A stretch of 64,000 bases of DNA, taken from Actomonas sp051209155. GTDB lineage: Bacteria > Verrucomicrobiota > Verrucomicrobiia > Opitutales > Opitutaceae. The DNA lies in the NCBI GenBank assembly GCA_051209155.1, contig JBPJGB010000005.1. The stretch is one strand, 5' to 3'. Shown here piece after piece: positions 32,778 through 41,755 of the stretch. Numbering within the stretch: position 1 is the first letter of the stretch; each line of letters starts with the position of its first letter. The position numbers and the translations under genes were made by a program. The notes under the pieces are model-generated. The model made no database searches. It saw only the letters and a program-made list of their open reading frames with translations, and was not told the origin of the DNA.

Positions 32778-33950
32778 TCAGTAAACGTCGCGCTGGTAGC
32801 GTTTGTCCTTCTTGAGCTGTTTCACCCACTCGGCGGCGTCCTCGACACTCATCTGGCCCTGTTCGGCCGCAATGTCATGGAGCGCTTGGTCCACGTCCTT
32901 GGCCATGCGTTTGGCGTCGCCGCACACGTAGAACAGGGCGCCACCCTGCAACCAGGACCAAAGTTCCGCCGCGCTTTCACGCATCTTGTCCTGCACGTAA
33001 ACCTTTTGCTCCTGATCGCGGGACCAGGCGAGATCGAGCTTCGTGACCGCCCCCTTGGCGGTGTAGTCCTTCCACTCATCCTCGTAGAGGAAGTCGGTCG
33101 CGGCGTGCTGGTCGCCGAAGAAGACCCAGTTGCGGCCCTTGGCGCCCACGGCGTCGCGCTCCTGCACAAAGGCGCGGAACGGTGCGATACCCGTGCCCGG
33201 GCCCACCATGATCACGTCGCGATCGGCGTGATCCTCCGGCAGACCAAAGTGGGAATTGGACACAAATACCGGCACCGGCGTTTCGCCAACCTCCACGCGG
33301 TCGGCCATGAAGGTGGAGCAGACGCCCACGCGCTCGCGGTGGTTGGTCTCGTAGCGCACGATGGCCACCGTGAGGTGCACGCCCTGCGGCGACACCTTCG
33401 GCGACGACGCGATCGAGTAGAGCCGCGGCATCAGCTTGCGCATGAGGTCGACCAATTCCTGGGCGTGCAGCCGCGCGCTGGGGAACTCCTGCAGAACGTC
33501 GATGTAGTGCCGCTCTTCGAGGTAGCCGCGCAGGACTTCCTTGTTGGCCGGGTTGGTCAGTTCCTCAAGCTTGGCCTTCTCGGCCGGGTCGGTGGCCTTT
33601 TCGACCAAGGCGTTGACGAGCTTCGGCGTCGGGGACGCGAGCGCCAGACGGGCGGACAGCGCCTCCCGCAGCGAAATCGGCTCCTCGAGTTTCAGCATCG
33701 CCGGCGACACCATCTCGTCGCCCGTGGCGTGGATCGCCTCGAGAATCTGCGCGACCTCCACCGGACGGTTGGTGGGGAACACGCCCAGCGAATCGCCCAC
33801 GGTGTAGGACAGGTCACTGCCGCTGATATCGACGACAAAATGCCGGGTTTCCTTGGCGGACCCCGGCTGGTTGAGCACCCGGTTCTCGGAAATACGAGCC
33901 GGATAAGGATTGGTCTTCGAGTAGGCGGATTCGGCAGCAGGTGCGGACAT
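32778..33950 (-). CDS. CysJ-like NADPH:flavin reductase lacking the flavodoxin domain
   Basis: 390 residues matching the FAD/NADPH half of sulfite reductase flavoprotein and cytochrome P450 reductase. The FAD site is RLYSIASS, the NADPH sites are GPGTGIAPFRAFVQER and YVCGDAKRMAKDV, and the C-terminal KRYQRDVY equals the CysJ ending. The N-terminal FMN (flavodoxin) domain of CysJ is absent: the protein starts with a short leader and goes straight to the FAD-domain connecting region. It would need a separate electron carrier, or reduce its acceptor directly. No cysI/cysH is adjacent, so a sulfite reductase role is unproven. Confidence 0.85.
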   Translation of the reverse strand: MSAPAAESAYSKTNPYPARISENRVLNQPGSAKETRHFVVDISGSDLSYTVGDSLGVFPTNRPVEVAQILEAIHATGDEMVSPAMLKLEEPISLREALSARLALASPTPKLVNALVEKATDPAEKAKLEELTNPANKEVLRGYLEERHYIDVLQEFPSARLHAQELVDLMRKLMPRLYSIASSPKVSPQGVHLTVAIVRYETNHRERVGVCSTFMADRVEVGETPVPVFVSNSHFGLPEDHADRDVIMVGPGTGIAPFRAFVQERDAVGAKGRNWVFFGDQHAATDFLYEDEWKDYTAKGAVTKLDLAWSRDQEQKVYVQDKMRESAAELWSWLQGGALFYVCGDAKRMAKDVDQALHDIAAEQGQMSVEDAAEWVKQLKKDKRYQRDVY

Positions 33951-34073
33951 AAGTGATCGAGTTCATGAAAGCCCGCCGGGGGCGTGCAAGAATGGAATTA
34001 GGCGACTTCACAGCCGGATTCGTGCCGTGCAGGGCTTGCGTCCGCGCCGCAAATCCCGACTAACTCGGGGCGT

Positions 34074-34877
34074 ATGACACCTGAGCCTGTTCGCGTGCAA
34101 AAATTCCTCGCCGACGCCGGGGTCTGTTCGCGGCGTGCCGCCGAAGCCCTCATCGCCGAGGGCGAGGTCACCGTGAACGGGCAACCCGCCGAGCTGGGCC
34201 AGCGCATTGTGCCCGGGGAAGACGAGGTCAAAGTCGAAGGGCGCCGCATCACGCCGCGCGTGGACATCCCCATTACGGTGGCCGTGCACAAGCCCCGCGG
34301 ACTGGTCTGCTCCAACGACGATCCGCATAACCCGCGCACGGTCTTCGATTTGCTGCCGCCCCAACTCGCGTCCCGCCGTCTTTTCTGCGCCGGCCGCCTC
34401 GACAAGGACTCGGAAGGCCTCGTCATCCTCACCACCGACGGCGATCTCGCCAACCGCCTCATGCATCCGCGCAACGTCGTGGTGAAACGTTACCAGGTGA
34501 AGCTCGACCAACCCTTTCCCAAGTCCCGTCTGGCTCGGCTCATCAAGGGCGTCAAAATTGAGGACGAATGGTTCAAGGTGGAACGGGCCGCGCTGGTGAA
34601 CCCGAAAAACAACAACTCGACCGACCTCGATGTCTGGATGCACCACGGCAAAAAGCGGGAGATCCGCCACCTCTTCCTCGCCCTCGGTTTTCCGGTGCAA
34701 CGACTCCGTCGCTACCAGATCGGCGCCCTGCCGCTGCGGGGAATCCCGTTGCGCGCGGTGAAGCAACTTTCTAGCAAAGACATCGACCGCTTGTTCCAGG
34801 TGCCCACCGCGCCCCTGCCGGAGCACCAAGCCGCGGTCATCCGCAAAAAACCGTCCCGAACCCGCCCGAATTCATGA
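34074..34877 (+). CDS. rluB: Pseudouridine synthase, RsuA/RluB family
   Basis: Isomerises uridine to pseudouridine in rRNA, most likely 23S. The 267-residue protein has an N-terminal S4 domain (VQKFLADAGVCSRRAAEALIAEGEV) and the catalytic Asp in FCAGRLDKDSEGLVILTTDGDLANRL. WMHHGKKREIRHLFLALGFPVQRLRRYQIG is the closing family block. RluB and RluE/RsuA cannot be separated with certainty by eye. The last four bases overlap the next gene (ATGA). Confidence 0.93.
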   Translation: MTPEPVRVQKFLADAGVCSRRAAEALIAEGEVTVNGQPAELGQRIVPGEDEVKVEGRRITPRVDIPITVAVHKPRGLVCSNDDPHNPRTVFDLLPPQLASRRLFCAGRLDKDSEGLVILTTDGDLANRLMHPRNVVVKRYQVKLDQPFPKSRLARLIKGVKIEDEWFKVERAALVNPKNNNSTDLDVWMHHGKKREIRHLFLALGFPVQRLRRYQIGALPLRGIPLRAVKQLSSKDIDRLFQVPTAPLPEHQAAVIRKKPSRTRPNS

Positions 34878-35695
34878 CCGCCAAGACGCCGCTCGCCGCC
34901 CTGCTCAGTCTGTTCGTCGCCGCCACGCTCGGCGCCCAATCCGCCCAGCGTGCCACTCCGGTCCACACCTCGCCGGAGGTCACCGCGCCCGTAATCCTTC
35001 TCGTGAAACCCGGCGAGGACTTGCCCGCCACCGCCATCAGTACGACCGCTCCCGCTGGCTGGACCGCCGTCACCCTGCCCGGTCCGCACGAAGTTTTCGT
35101 CAACAACCACGACATCGGCAAAGACCTCGACCTCAAGGCGGACGCCTCGCTGCGCACCGATCCGAAGTCCGACGCCGCCGTGCTCACGCAATACGCCCCG
35201 GGAGACGAAATCGAGATCACCGGTCTGCGCGGCCGCTGGACCCAGTTGCGCCTCAAGCGCGACGTCGTTGCCTACATCCATGGCGGCGCGAGTGCGCCCG
35301 CCGTGCAACGCACCACCCCGGTGGTGACCAGCACCCCGGTGAGCGACCTATCCACCACGCCGGTTGCTCAATCGCCCGCCCCGGCACCGCGCCCGACGAT
35401 CGGTCGTCAGGTCGCCCGCAGCGAAAACGAGCGCAACAGCCTCGCGGCCCTGCCCCGTCTTTTTGAAGGCAAGCTCGCCTCCACCCGCGTGCCGCTCCGC
35501 CCGCGCCGCCCCTACGACTTCGCCCTCGAGGCCGACGATGGCACCCGCTTTGCCTACCTCGATCTCACCAAGCTCCTCCTCACCGAGCAGATCGAAAAAT
35601 ACCTGGACCGCACGGTCGTGGTTTACGGTGTCGCCCGGCCCGTGCCCGACACCAAGGACATCGTGATCGCGGTCGAATCCCTGCAACTCCGCTAA
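34874..35695 (+). CDS. Secreted SH3-like hypothetical protein
   Basis: 273 residues of unknown function. A signal peptide (MTAKTPLAALLSLFVAATLGA) starts it. Around residues 96-140, LKADASLRTDPKSDAAVLTQY followed by GDEIEITGLRGRWTQLRL reads like a bacterial SH3-type beta barrel. A Pro/Thr/Ser-rich linker follows (about 140-175), then a C-terminal beta-rich domain ending RTVVVYGVARPVPDTKDIV. It is translationally coupled to rluB (ATGA) and precedes folD by 10 bases. It probably acts in the periplasm. Confidence 0.7.
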   Translation: MTAKTPLAALLSLFVAATLGAQSAQRATPVHTSPEVTAPVILLVKPGEDLPATAISTTAPAGWTAVTLPGPHEVFVNNHDIGKDLDLKADASLRTDPKSDAAVLTQYAPGDEIEITGLRGRWTQLRLKRDVVAYIHGGASAPAVQRTTPVVTSTPVSDLSTTPVAQSPAPAPRPTIGRQVARSENERNSLAALPRLFEGKLASTRVPLRPRRPYDFALEADDGTRFAYLDLTKLLLTEQIEKYLDRTVVVYGVARPVPDTKDIVIAVESLQLR

Positions 35696-35705
35696 GCCTC
35701 CTTTC

Positions 35706-36581
35706 ATGGAACTCATCAACGGCAACGAAATCGCCTCCACCATCATCGCCGAGCTCAAGGCCGAAGTCGCCCAGCTCGAGGGTCGCAAACCCTGCCTCGC
35801 GCTGGTGCGCGTGGGCGACGATCCGGCCTCGGTTTCCTACGTCAAAAAGAAGGAAAAGACCGCCGCGGAAATCGGAGTCGAAAGCCGGGTCATCCTGCCG
35901 CCGGTCGACATCGCACAGGCCGACCTCGAAAAGCTGATCGACGACCTCAATGCCGATGAAACCGTCGATGGCATCCTGGTGCAGTCCCCCTTGCCCAAGC
36001 CGCTCGACGAGCTCGCCATCTTTCGTCGCGTGTCACCCGCCAAGGACGTGGACGGTTTTCACACCCTCAACCTCGGCAAACTCGCCCAGGAGGATGAGAC
36101 CGGCTTCGCCTCCTGCACGCCCGCCGGCATCATGGAACTGCTCGCCCGCAGCGAAGTCGACCTGCGCGGCAAACACGTCGTGGTGCTCGGCCGCTCGCTC
36201 ATCGTCGGCAAACCCGTCGCCCTGCTCGCCCTGCAGAAAAAGGCCGGCGCGAATGGCACGGTCACCATTTGCCACTCGGCGACGGCCGATCTCCCCGCGA
36301 TCACCCGTCTGGCCGATGTGCTCATCGCCGCCATTGGTCGCCCACACTTCGTGACCGCCGACATGGTGAAGGACGGCGCGGTCGTCATCGACGTGGGCAT
36401 CAACCGCATCGCCGATGCGTCCAAGAAATCCGGATACCGCCTGGTCGGCGACGTGGACTTCGAACACGTTTCGCCCAAGTGCGCAAAGATCACCCCGGTG
36501 CCCGGCGGCGTCGGCCCCATGACGGTTGCCATGTTGATGAAGAACACCGTCAAGGCTCGCCGCCTAAGTGCCGTAAGCTGA
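35706..36581 (+). CDS. folD: Bifunctional methylene-THF dehydrogenase/methenyl-THF cyclohydrolase
   Basis: Interconverts methylene-, methenyl- and 10-formyl-tetrahydrofolate. The 291 residues show LALVRVGDDPASVSYVKKKEK with the catalytic Tyr and Lys, DGILVQSPLPKPLDE, PAKDVDGFHTLNLGKL, and VVLGRSLIVGKPVALLAL, the cofactor-binding stretch. PGGVGPMTVAMLM is near the C-terminus. It is in a plus-strand run with the secreted protein upstream and the receiver-kinase gene downstream (53-base gap). Confidence 0.96.
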   Translation: MELINGNEIASTIIAELKAEVAQLEGRKPCLALVRVGDDPASVSYVKKKEKTAAEIGVESRVILPPVDIAQADLEKLIDDLNADETVDGILVQSPLPKPLDELAIFRRVSPAKDVDGFHTLNLGKLAQEDETGFASCTPAGIMELLARSEVDLRGKHVVVLGRSLIVGKPVALLALQKKAGANGTVTICHSATADLPAITRLADVLIAAIGRPHFVTADMVKDGAVVIDVGINRIADASKKSGYRLVGDVDFEHVSPKCAKITPVPGGVGPMTVAMLMKNTVKARRLSAVS

Positions 36582-36634
36582 GTGTTATCCCGCATTGCGG
36601 TCTACCCCCGGACCGTCCCATTCTCCCCTCCGAG

Positions 36635-37756
36635 ATGCCCGCCCCCAAGATTCTCGTCGTCGACGACCAGCTCATCAACGTCCAGTTGCTGAAACGCAAA
36701 CTGGAGCGCGAGGGCATCACGGTCATCTCCGCCTACTCTGGCCAGGAAGCACTCGATGCGGTCGCCAGGGACAAGCCCGACCTGATCCTGCTCGATGTCA
36801 TGATGCCAGAGATGGACGGCATTGAGGTCTGCACCCGCCTGCAATCCCGCGAGGACACCCGTTCGATTCCAGTCATATTCATCACCGCCCGGAATTCCAA
36901 GGAGGGCAAAATCGAAGGCCTCGCGGTTGGTGCCGTCGACTACATCACCAAACCCATCGACCTCGACGAAACCCTGGCTCGCGTGCAGACGCAGCTCCGC
37001 TTCGTTTCGATCAACCGGGAGATGGTCGACCTCCAGCGGCGCCTCGCGGAGGCGCGGCGCGCCGCCACCGTCGGTGCGGTCACGCAAGGCATAGCCCACA
37101 ATCTCAACAACCTGCTCGGCGTGGTCATCGGCTACCTCGACCTGATCAAGAGCGGCGCCGACAAACCCGACGCGGTGCGACGCAACGCCGAAGCCGTGGA
37201 ACGCGCCGTCCAGCGCATCGTATCCATCATCAAACAGCTCAGCTCAATGGTGGTGAAGACACGCATGCCGACGGAACGCTTCGCCCTGGCCGAGTTGCTC
37301 GCCGGCGCGATCACGCGATTCGAGGAGGAAAACCACGCGGCCGAGGCGATCACTTTGGAAAACACCTTGGAGGACCTCGAAATCGACAGCCACGTCGAGG
37401 TTTTCGAAAGCGCCATCAGCGCTCTGCTCGCCAACGCCTGGGAGGCCTACGGCAGCCTGCCGACCAGCGAACGTCGCATTATCCTGCACACCGCGATGAA
37501 GGAAGGGGCCGATCAACCCACCTTGGAACTGCGCATCGAGGATCACGGGCGTGGCATCGATCCAGCCATTCGCGACCAAATGTTCGAACCCTTCATCAGC
37601 ACCAAGCACACCGTCGGCGTAGGCATGGGCCTCACCGTGGCTCGTCACGCCCTGCGCAACATGGGCGGCGACCTCACCCTTCACGACCTCGACGACGGCG
37701 GCACCGTTGCCATCGCGCTGCACCCGGTGAACCGTCAGGAGCGCCACCGTGGGTAA
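36635..37756 (+). CDS. Receiver domain fused to a histidine kinase
   Basis: 373 residues with the receiver first and the kinase second. Receiver: acidic pair Asp10-Asp11, phospho-acceptor Asp54 in LILLDVMMPEMDG, Thr84 and Lys106. Kinase: the H box is QGIAHNLNNLLG with His155, where the normal motif has Glu after His; the N box is LLANAWEAY (Asn267), G1 is DHGRGI and G2 is GVGMGL. It has no membrane helix or input sensor, so it is cytoplasmic and probably receives phosphate from another kinase. Start ATG at 36635. proC overlaps its 3' end. No partner gene is adjacent. Confidence 0.9.
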   Translation: MPAPKILVVDDQLINVQLLKRKLEREGITVISAYSGQEALDAVARDKPDLILLDVMMPEMDGIEVCTRLQSREDTRSIPVIFITARNSKEGKIEGLAVGAVDYITKPIDLDETLARVQTQLRFVSINREMVDLQRRLAEARRAATVGAVTQGIAHNLNNLLGVVIGYLDLIKSGADKPDAVRRNAEAVERAVQRIVSIIKQLSSMVVKTRMPTERFALAELLAGAITRFEEENHAAEAITLENTLEDLEIDSHVEVFESAISALLANAWEAYGSLPTSERRIILHTAMKEGADQPTLELRIEDHGRGIDPAIRDQMFEPFISTKHTVGVGMGLTVARHALRNMGGDLTLHDLDDGGTVAIALHPVNRQERHRG

Positions 37757-38555
37757 GATCGCCTTCGTGGGCGCGGGTCGCATGGCCTCGGCCATGGTCG
37801 ACGGCCTGCTGGCCAAGAACCCCGCCGATCGCAGCCGCATCGCGTGCTACAGCGCCAGCGGGACCAGTGCGGCCGCCCTCTCCGCGCGCACCGGCATCCC
37901 ACAGGCGCTCGATCTGCCGGAACTGTTGCAGGAGGCGGACCTTGTGGTGATCGCATTCAAGCCGCAACACCTCGCGGCTGCCGATTCACGTCTGGCGGAA
38001 CTCACCGCCGGCAAGCTCGTGCTGTCCGTGCTGGCAGCCAAAACGATCGAACACCTTGAGGCCGTTTTCCCGCAGGCCCGTGCGATCGTGCGCACCATGC
38101 CCAACACCCCGAGCGCGATCGGAGCGGGCATCACCGGCTGGTGCACGCGGACTCCGCTCACGGAAGCCGATCGCGTGCTCGTGCTCGGTTTGCTCGGCGC
38201 GATCGGGCAAGCGATCGAAGTGCCGGAATCCAAAATCGACGCGCTCATGGGCGTGAGCGGTTGCGGCCCGGCTTTCGTTTTTGAATTCACCGCCGCGTTA
38301 CGCGATGGCGGCATCGCCGCTGGTTTGACGCCAGAGGAAGCAGGGAAACTCGCGACCGAAACCGTGCTCGGCGCGGCCCGACTGATGGCGCGCAGTGAGC
38401 AAACGCCGGAGGCGCTCCGCGATCAGGTCACCTCCCCCAACGGGACCACCTTTGCCGGTCTACAGCGCATGGCGGCGCACGATCTGCGCGGCATCATGAA
38501 GGAGACCGTCCTTGCCGCCAAAGCCCGCTCGGAAGAGTTGGCGCGCGGCGTCTGA
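37749..38555 (+). CDS. proC: Pyrroline-5-carboxylate reductase
   Basis: Last step of proline synthesis, NAD(P)H-dependent. 268 residues from the GTG at 37749, which overlaps the end of the kinase gene by 8 bases. The Rossmann motif is FVGAGRMASAMVDGL. Family blocks are VRTMPNTPSAIGAGITGW and MGVSGCGPAFVFEFTAALRD. The signature DQVTSPNGTTFAGLQRM is clear. A strong bidirectional terminator follows. Confidence 0.95.
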   Translation: MGKIAFVGAGRMASAMVDGLLAKNPADRSRIACYSASGTSAAALSARTGIPQALDLPELLQEADLVVIAFKPQHLAAADSRLAELTAGKLVLSVLAAKTIEHLEAVFPQARAIVRTMPNTPSAIGAGITGWCTRTPLTEADRVLVLGLLGAIGQAIEVPESKIDALMGVSGCGPAFVFEFTAALRDGGIAAGLTPEEAGKLATETVLGAARLMARSEQTPEALRDQVTSPNGTTFAGLQRMAAHDLRGIMKETVLAAKARSEELARGV

Positions 38556-38583
38556 CCGGGACGGATTTCACACTCCGCGCAAA

Positions 38584-38610
38584 AAAACCGCCGCAGCCTG
38601 CGGCGGTTTT
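38584..38610. terminator. Bidirectional terminator between proC and ccoP
   Basis: AAAACCGCCGCA-GCC-TGCGGCGGTTTT, a perfect hairpin with paired A and T tracts; it serves proC on the plus strand and the ACIII-cbb3 operon on the minus strand. Confidence 0.93.
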
Positions 38611-38636
38611 CGGAGGGGCAAATCAACACTTGGGTG

Positions 38637-39326
38637 TTACTCGATCGCGAGCAGCTCTTCGGCCGAGTATTGCACGCTGTGCCCAGCGGACGCTTCGCGA
38701 ATTGCCGCCACCTGCTCGATGCTGATCGGTGATGCCTCGTTGCCCCACTCCGAGCGGATGTAGGTCAGCACGTAGGAAATCTTGTCGTCGCCCCAGTTGT
38801 AGCTGCTGCCCGGGCCGAAGGCCGGCATGTTGCCGTTGTAGGTGTTGCCTTTGACTTCGATCGGGCCGGCGAGACCGTGGAGCAGGATACGCGTGACGCG
38901 TTCTTCGCTGCCGACGACCCACTCGGAGTCGGCCAGCGGCGGGAAGGCACCGGGCAGGCCCTGGCCATTGACCTGGTGGCAGGCCGCGCAGGTTTGGGTG
39001 TAGAGACGTTTGCCCATGACGAGCGGATCAATCTCCTGCACCACTTCGCCGCCACCGTCGGTCTTCGGGTCGTAACGCTCGTCATAGATGAGCGCCGCTT
39101 CCTGGATGCCTTCGGTGAGACCGCCGCGGTTGTGGATGAAGTAGATGGAGACGATGAAGATCATCGCCGATACGAATCCGAGGAGGAAGAGCGGCATCGG
39201 GGTGTAACCCTCGGTCGGCTCGCTCTTCTCGCGCAGCAGCACGGAGTGGATCTGCTGAATCTGCTCATCGGTCGCGGCCGCTTGCTCGATCTTCGGATCG
39301 GATTTCTTGAAGTTGTCTGCGCTCAT
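38637..39326 (-). CDS. ccoP: cbb3 oxidase subunit III (CcoP), one-heme form
   Basis: Membrane-anchored cytochrome c that delivers electrons to CcoO/CcoN. The 229-residue protein has one transmembrane helix (PLFLLGFVSAMIFIVSIYF) and a single heme-binding site, CAACH, with a distal Met in MPAFGPG. Canonical CcoP carries two c-type hemes, so this is a shortened form. I chose the ATG at 39326, one base after the ccoO stop; the open frame continues upstream into ccoO. It ends the ACIII-cbb3 operon. Confidence 0.9.
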   Translation of the reverse strand: MSADNFKKSDPKIEQAAATDEQIQQIHSVLLREKSEPTEGYTPMPLFLLGFVSAMIFIVSIYFIHNRGGLTEGIQEAALIYDERYDPKTDGGGEVVQEIDPLVMGKRLYTQTCAACHQVNGQGLPGAFPPLADSEWVVGSEERVTRILLHGLAGPIEVKGNTYNGNMPAFGPGSSYNWGDDKISYVLTYIRSEWGNEASPISIEQVAAIREASAGHSVQYSAEELLAIE

Positions 39327-39327
39327 C

Positions 39328-40041
39328 TTAGTGCCCCTCCCCTTCGCTGTCGGCTTCGGCTGATTCTTCACCTTCGGCCGCAGTCTCTTCCTGATGAAGC
39401 TTGAATGCCTCGGCGTAACCGTAGGTGTCCTTGCGCTGGCTGAGATAAGCCACCAAGGATTTCGCGCGCTCGGTCGGAACAACTTCGTAGCCCTCAGGCG
39501 GCAACGAATCCTTCGGCAACGGCTCACCGTCGGTGTAGGTGGCCGGCAGGTTCAGGGCATCAGGACTCGGTTGGCCCACGATCTTACGCATCTCGAAGAG
39601 AAAACGATAAGGCGGCATGATGGATCCGCGGGAGGTAAGCTGCGGATCGTAAAGGTGCAACATGTGCCAGGTCGGGTCCGCCTGACGCGCGGCGATGTTC
39701 CGGAGATCCGGACCCGTGCGCATGGTGCCGAGCATCACACGCTTCTCGCGAATGTAGTCGCGGGCGACGCTCTGACGCTCACCCCAACCGCGCTCAATGT
39801 CCGAGCCGTAGCCCGGACGACGCACCTGTTGGGTGTGGCAGTAAACGCAGCCGAGGTCCTGATAGACCAACTCGCCGCGCTCGGCGATGCCGGAGGTGGC
39901 TTCCGGGAACACCTTACCCTCGGTCTGATCGTAAACCGGGGTGAGACTGCCGTAGGCGATCTGGTTGACCAGCACGATGCCGGTCCACGAAAACGCGAGG
40001 GCCACAAACACCCCAAGGAAGATAAGCGGAGCGCGATTCAT
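39328..40041 (-). CDS. ccoO: cbb3 oxidase subunit II (CcoO)
   Basis: Monoheme c-type subunit that passes electrons to the catalytic subunit. The 237-residue protein has one N-terminal helix (APLIFLGVFVALAFSW) and the heme motif YCHTQQVRRPG with CVYCH. TGPDLRNI is the usual cytochrome c block. The C-terminus is strongly acidic (ESAEADSEGEGH). Its ATG overlaps the ccoN stop (ATGA), showing translational coupling. Confidence 0.95.
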   Translation of the reverse strand: MNRAPLIFLGVFVALAFSWTGIVLVNQIAYGSLTPVYDQTEGKVFPEATSGIAERGELVYQDLGCVYCHTQQVRRPGYGSDIERGWGERQSVARDYIREKRVMLGTMRTGPDLRNIAARQADPTWHMLHLYDPQLTSRGSIMPPYRFLFEMRKIVGQPSPDALNLPATYTDGEPLPKDSLPPEGYEVVPTERAKSLVAYLSQRKDTYGYAEAFKLHQEETAAEGEESAEADSEGEGH

Positions 40042-41522
40042 CGGGCGATCTCCATGGTTTCGGGGCTACGGAACAGCGTGGGCACCGAGGCCTCGGCGGT
40101 CCGGGACTTGAACAGCATCCAGGCAAAATTCACGGCAAAAGCGATGTGACCGACGGTCATCATGATACCGGCCAGACTGCGGGTCACCAGGTAGCGCTTG
40201 GTGAGTTCCACGATGTCCATGAACACCGGATATTTCTCAACATCGTTGAGGGCCAAGCCCTGCTCGATGCCACCGATGGAAAGCGCGCCCACGTAGAGCA
40301 GGATGCCGATGGCAGTCGCCCAGAAGTGCATCGTGATGAGGCCGGCGGAAGGCCACTCCTTCAGGAGCAAACGCGGCAGGATGTAGTAGATGCTGCCGAA
40401 CATCACCATGGTGAAGAAGGCATACATGCCAAAGTGCGCGTGACCGACGGTATAGTGCGTGAAGTGCGTGACCTCGGCCCAACTACGAATCGCCATGGAG
40501 GATCCTTGCAGGGAAACCAAGGTGTAGGACATCGCGCCGAACACGATGAAGCGTAGGGTCGGGCTGAACTTCAGCGCGCCGAAGCTGCCGACCATCGTCA
40601 TGTGGTGGTTGATCGCGGTCACCACGACCGGCACGACCATCATGAAGGAGGCGGCGATACCGGCGGTTTGCACCCAAGCCGGGACCGGCCCACCAATAAG
40701 ATGATGCACGCCGGCCCAGTTGTAGAAGAAGGCGAGCGACCAGAAACCGAGCACCGAAAGGTAGTAGCTGTGAATCGGCTTACCCAGCACCTTGGGCAGA
40801 AAGTAATAAACCGCACCGAGGCCGATCGGCGTGAACCAGAGGCCCAACACGTTGTGGGCAAACCACCAGTTCACCAAGGCCTGCACCGTGCCGCGGGCCG
40901 GCTCAAAGATCAGCATGATCTGCGCGATGGAATAGAGCCACGGAAACCAGAAAAGGGCGGCGAGGATATACCACTGCGAGACGTAGATGTGCTGGGACTT
41001 GCCAAAGCGGAAGGTGATCACCGCCCAAGCGCCAATCAGCGCGTAGGCCACGAAGAGCAAGGGCGTCGCGTAAGGCGGCATCTCCAGCCACTCGATCGAA
41101 GTCGAATCACCGCGGAGGATACCAAACACGCCGATGCTCACACCGATGTTCCAAAAGGCGCCGGCCACGAAGAGCAGCGTCGGGTGGCGCAGCGTCGCCC
41201 GCGACAGACGAGCCATGAGCCAGAAAGCGACCGCGAAAGCCGCGTTCACGCTCCAACCGTAAATCACGGTGTTCAAGTGGGCGGTGCGCGCCCGACCAAA
41301 CGTGAGCCACTCCCAGTTCCCCATGAACTCCGGGTTGTGCATCTTGAACGACGAGATCAGCGCGAACGCGGTTCCCGCCAGCAGCCAGAGCACACTGGAA
41401 ATGAGGAAAAAGAGAGCCGGCGCTTTGGTGGAAGCGTCGATTTCGCTGAGCTCGGCACGGGTCACCGAAATCGGTGAGGTGCTGGGATCCAGCGACTGGG
41501 CGATACTGGGGGCGGATGCCAT
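40038..41522 (-). CDS. ccoN: cbb3 oxidase catalytic subunit I (CcoN)
   Basis: Reduces O2 to water at a heme b3-CuB centre, with about 12 transmembrane helices. The 494 residues show the low-spin heme His in TAHLNTVIYGWSVN, the CuB region WWFAHNVLGLWFTP and HHLIGGP, and the heme histidines in THYTVGHAHFGMYAF. I used the ATG at 41522, which gives the natural N-terminus; the longer open frame overlaps the upstream ccoS. cbb3 enzymes usually have high O2 affinity. Confidence 0.95.
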   Translation of the reverse strand: MASAPSIAQSLDPSTSPISVTRAELSEIDASTKAPALFFLISSVLWLLAGTAFALISSFKMHNPEFMGNWEWLTFGRARTAHLNTVIYGWSVNAAFAVAFWLMARLSRATLRHPTLLFVAGAFWNIGVSIGVFGILRGDSTSIEWLEMPPYATPLLFVAYALIGAWAVITFRFGKSQHIYVSQWYILAALFWFPWLYSIAQIMLIFEPARGTVQALVNWWFAHNVLGLWFTPIGLGAVYYFLPKVLGKPIHSYYLSVLGFWSLAFFYNWAGVHHLIGGPVPAWVQTAGIAASFMMVVPVVVTAINHHMTMVGSFGALKFSPTLRFIVFGAMSYTLVSLQGSSMAIRSWAEVTHFTHYTVGHAHFGMYAFFTMVMFGSIYYILPRLLLKEWPSAGLITMHFWATAIGILLYVGALSIGGIEQGLALNDVEKYPVFMDIVELTKRYLVTRSLAGIMMTVGHIAFAVNFAWMLFKSRTAEASVPTLFRSPETMEIAR

Positions 41523-41541
41523 CGTCGGAATGAAGCGGGAT

Positions 41542-41751
41542 TTAGCGGCGGGACGGGTGTTCCGTCGGGTGGCGACCCGGGAAGAAGTCCGTGGCTTGGC
41601 CCACGGGTTCCTGATCGTCAAAAATGGTGGCGGCGTTCTTTTCGAAGTCTTTGAGCTGACCGTTCTTCACCGCCCAGTGCAGGGCATAAGCGGCTGACGC
41701 AAGGAACAGCAACGTGAACGGCAGCGCGACGGCGTAGAAAAACCAATCCAT
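41542..41751 (-). CDS. ccoS: cbb3 oxidase assembly protein CcoS
   Basis: A 69-residue small protein with one helix (WFFYAVALPFTLLFLASAAY), then GQLKDFEKNAATIFDDQEP. This matches the CcoS pattern of one membrane helix followed by a short GQ-D-E-A-I-DD stretch; CcoS is needed to insert cofactors into CcoN. It lies 19 bases before ccoN. The C-terminal extension (FFPGRHPTEHPSRR) is not diagnostic. A plain CcoQ-like protein is the alternative. Confidence 0.75.
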   Translation of the reverse strand: MDWFFYAVALPFTLLFLASAAYALHWAVKNGQLKDFEKNAATIFDDQEPVGQATDFFPGRHPTEHPSRR

Positions 41752-41755
41752 CAGG

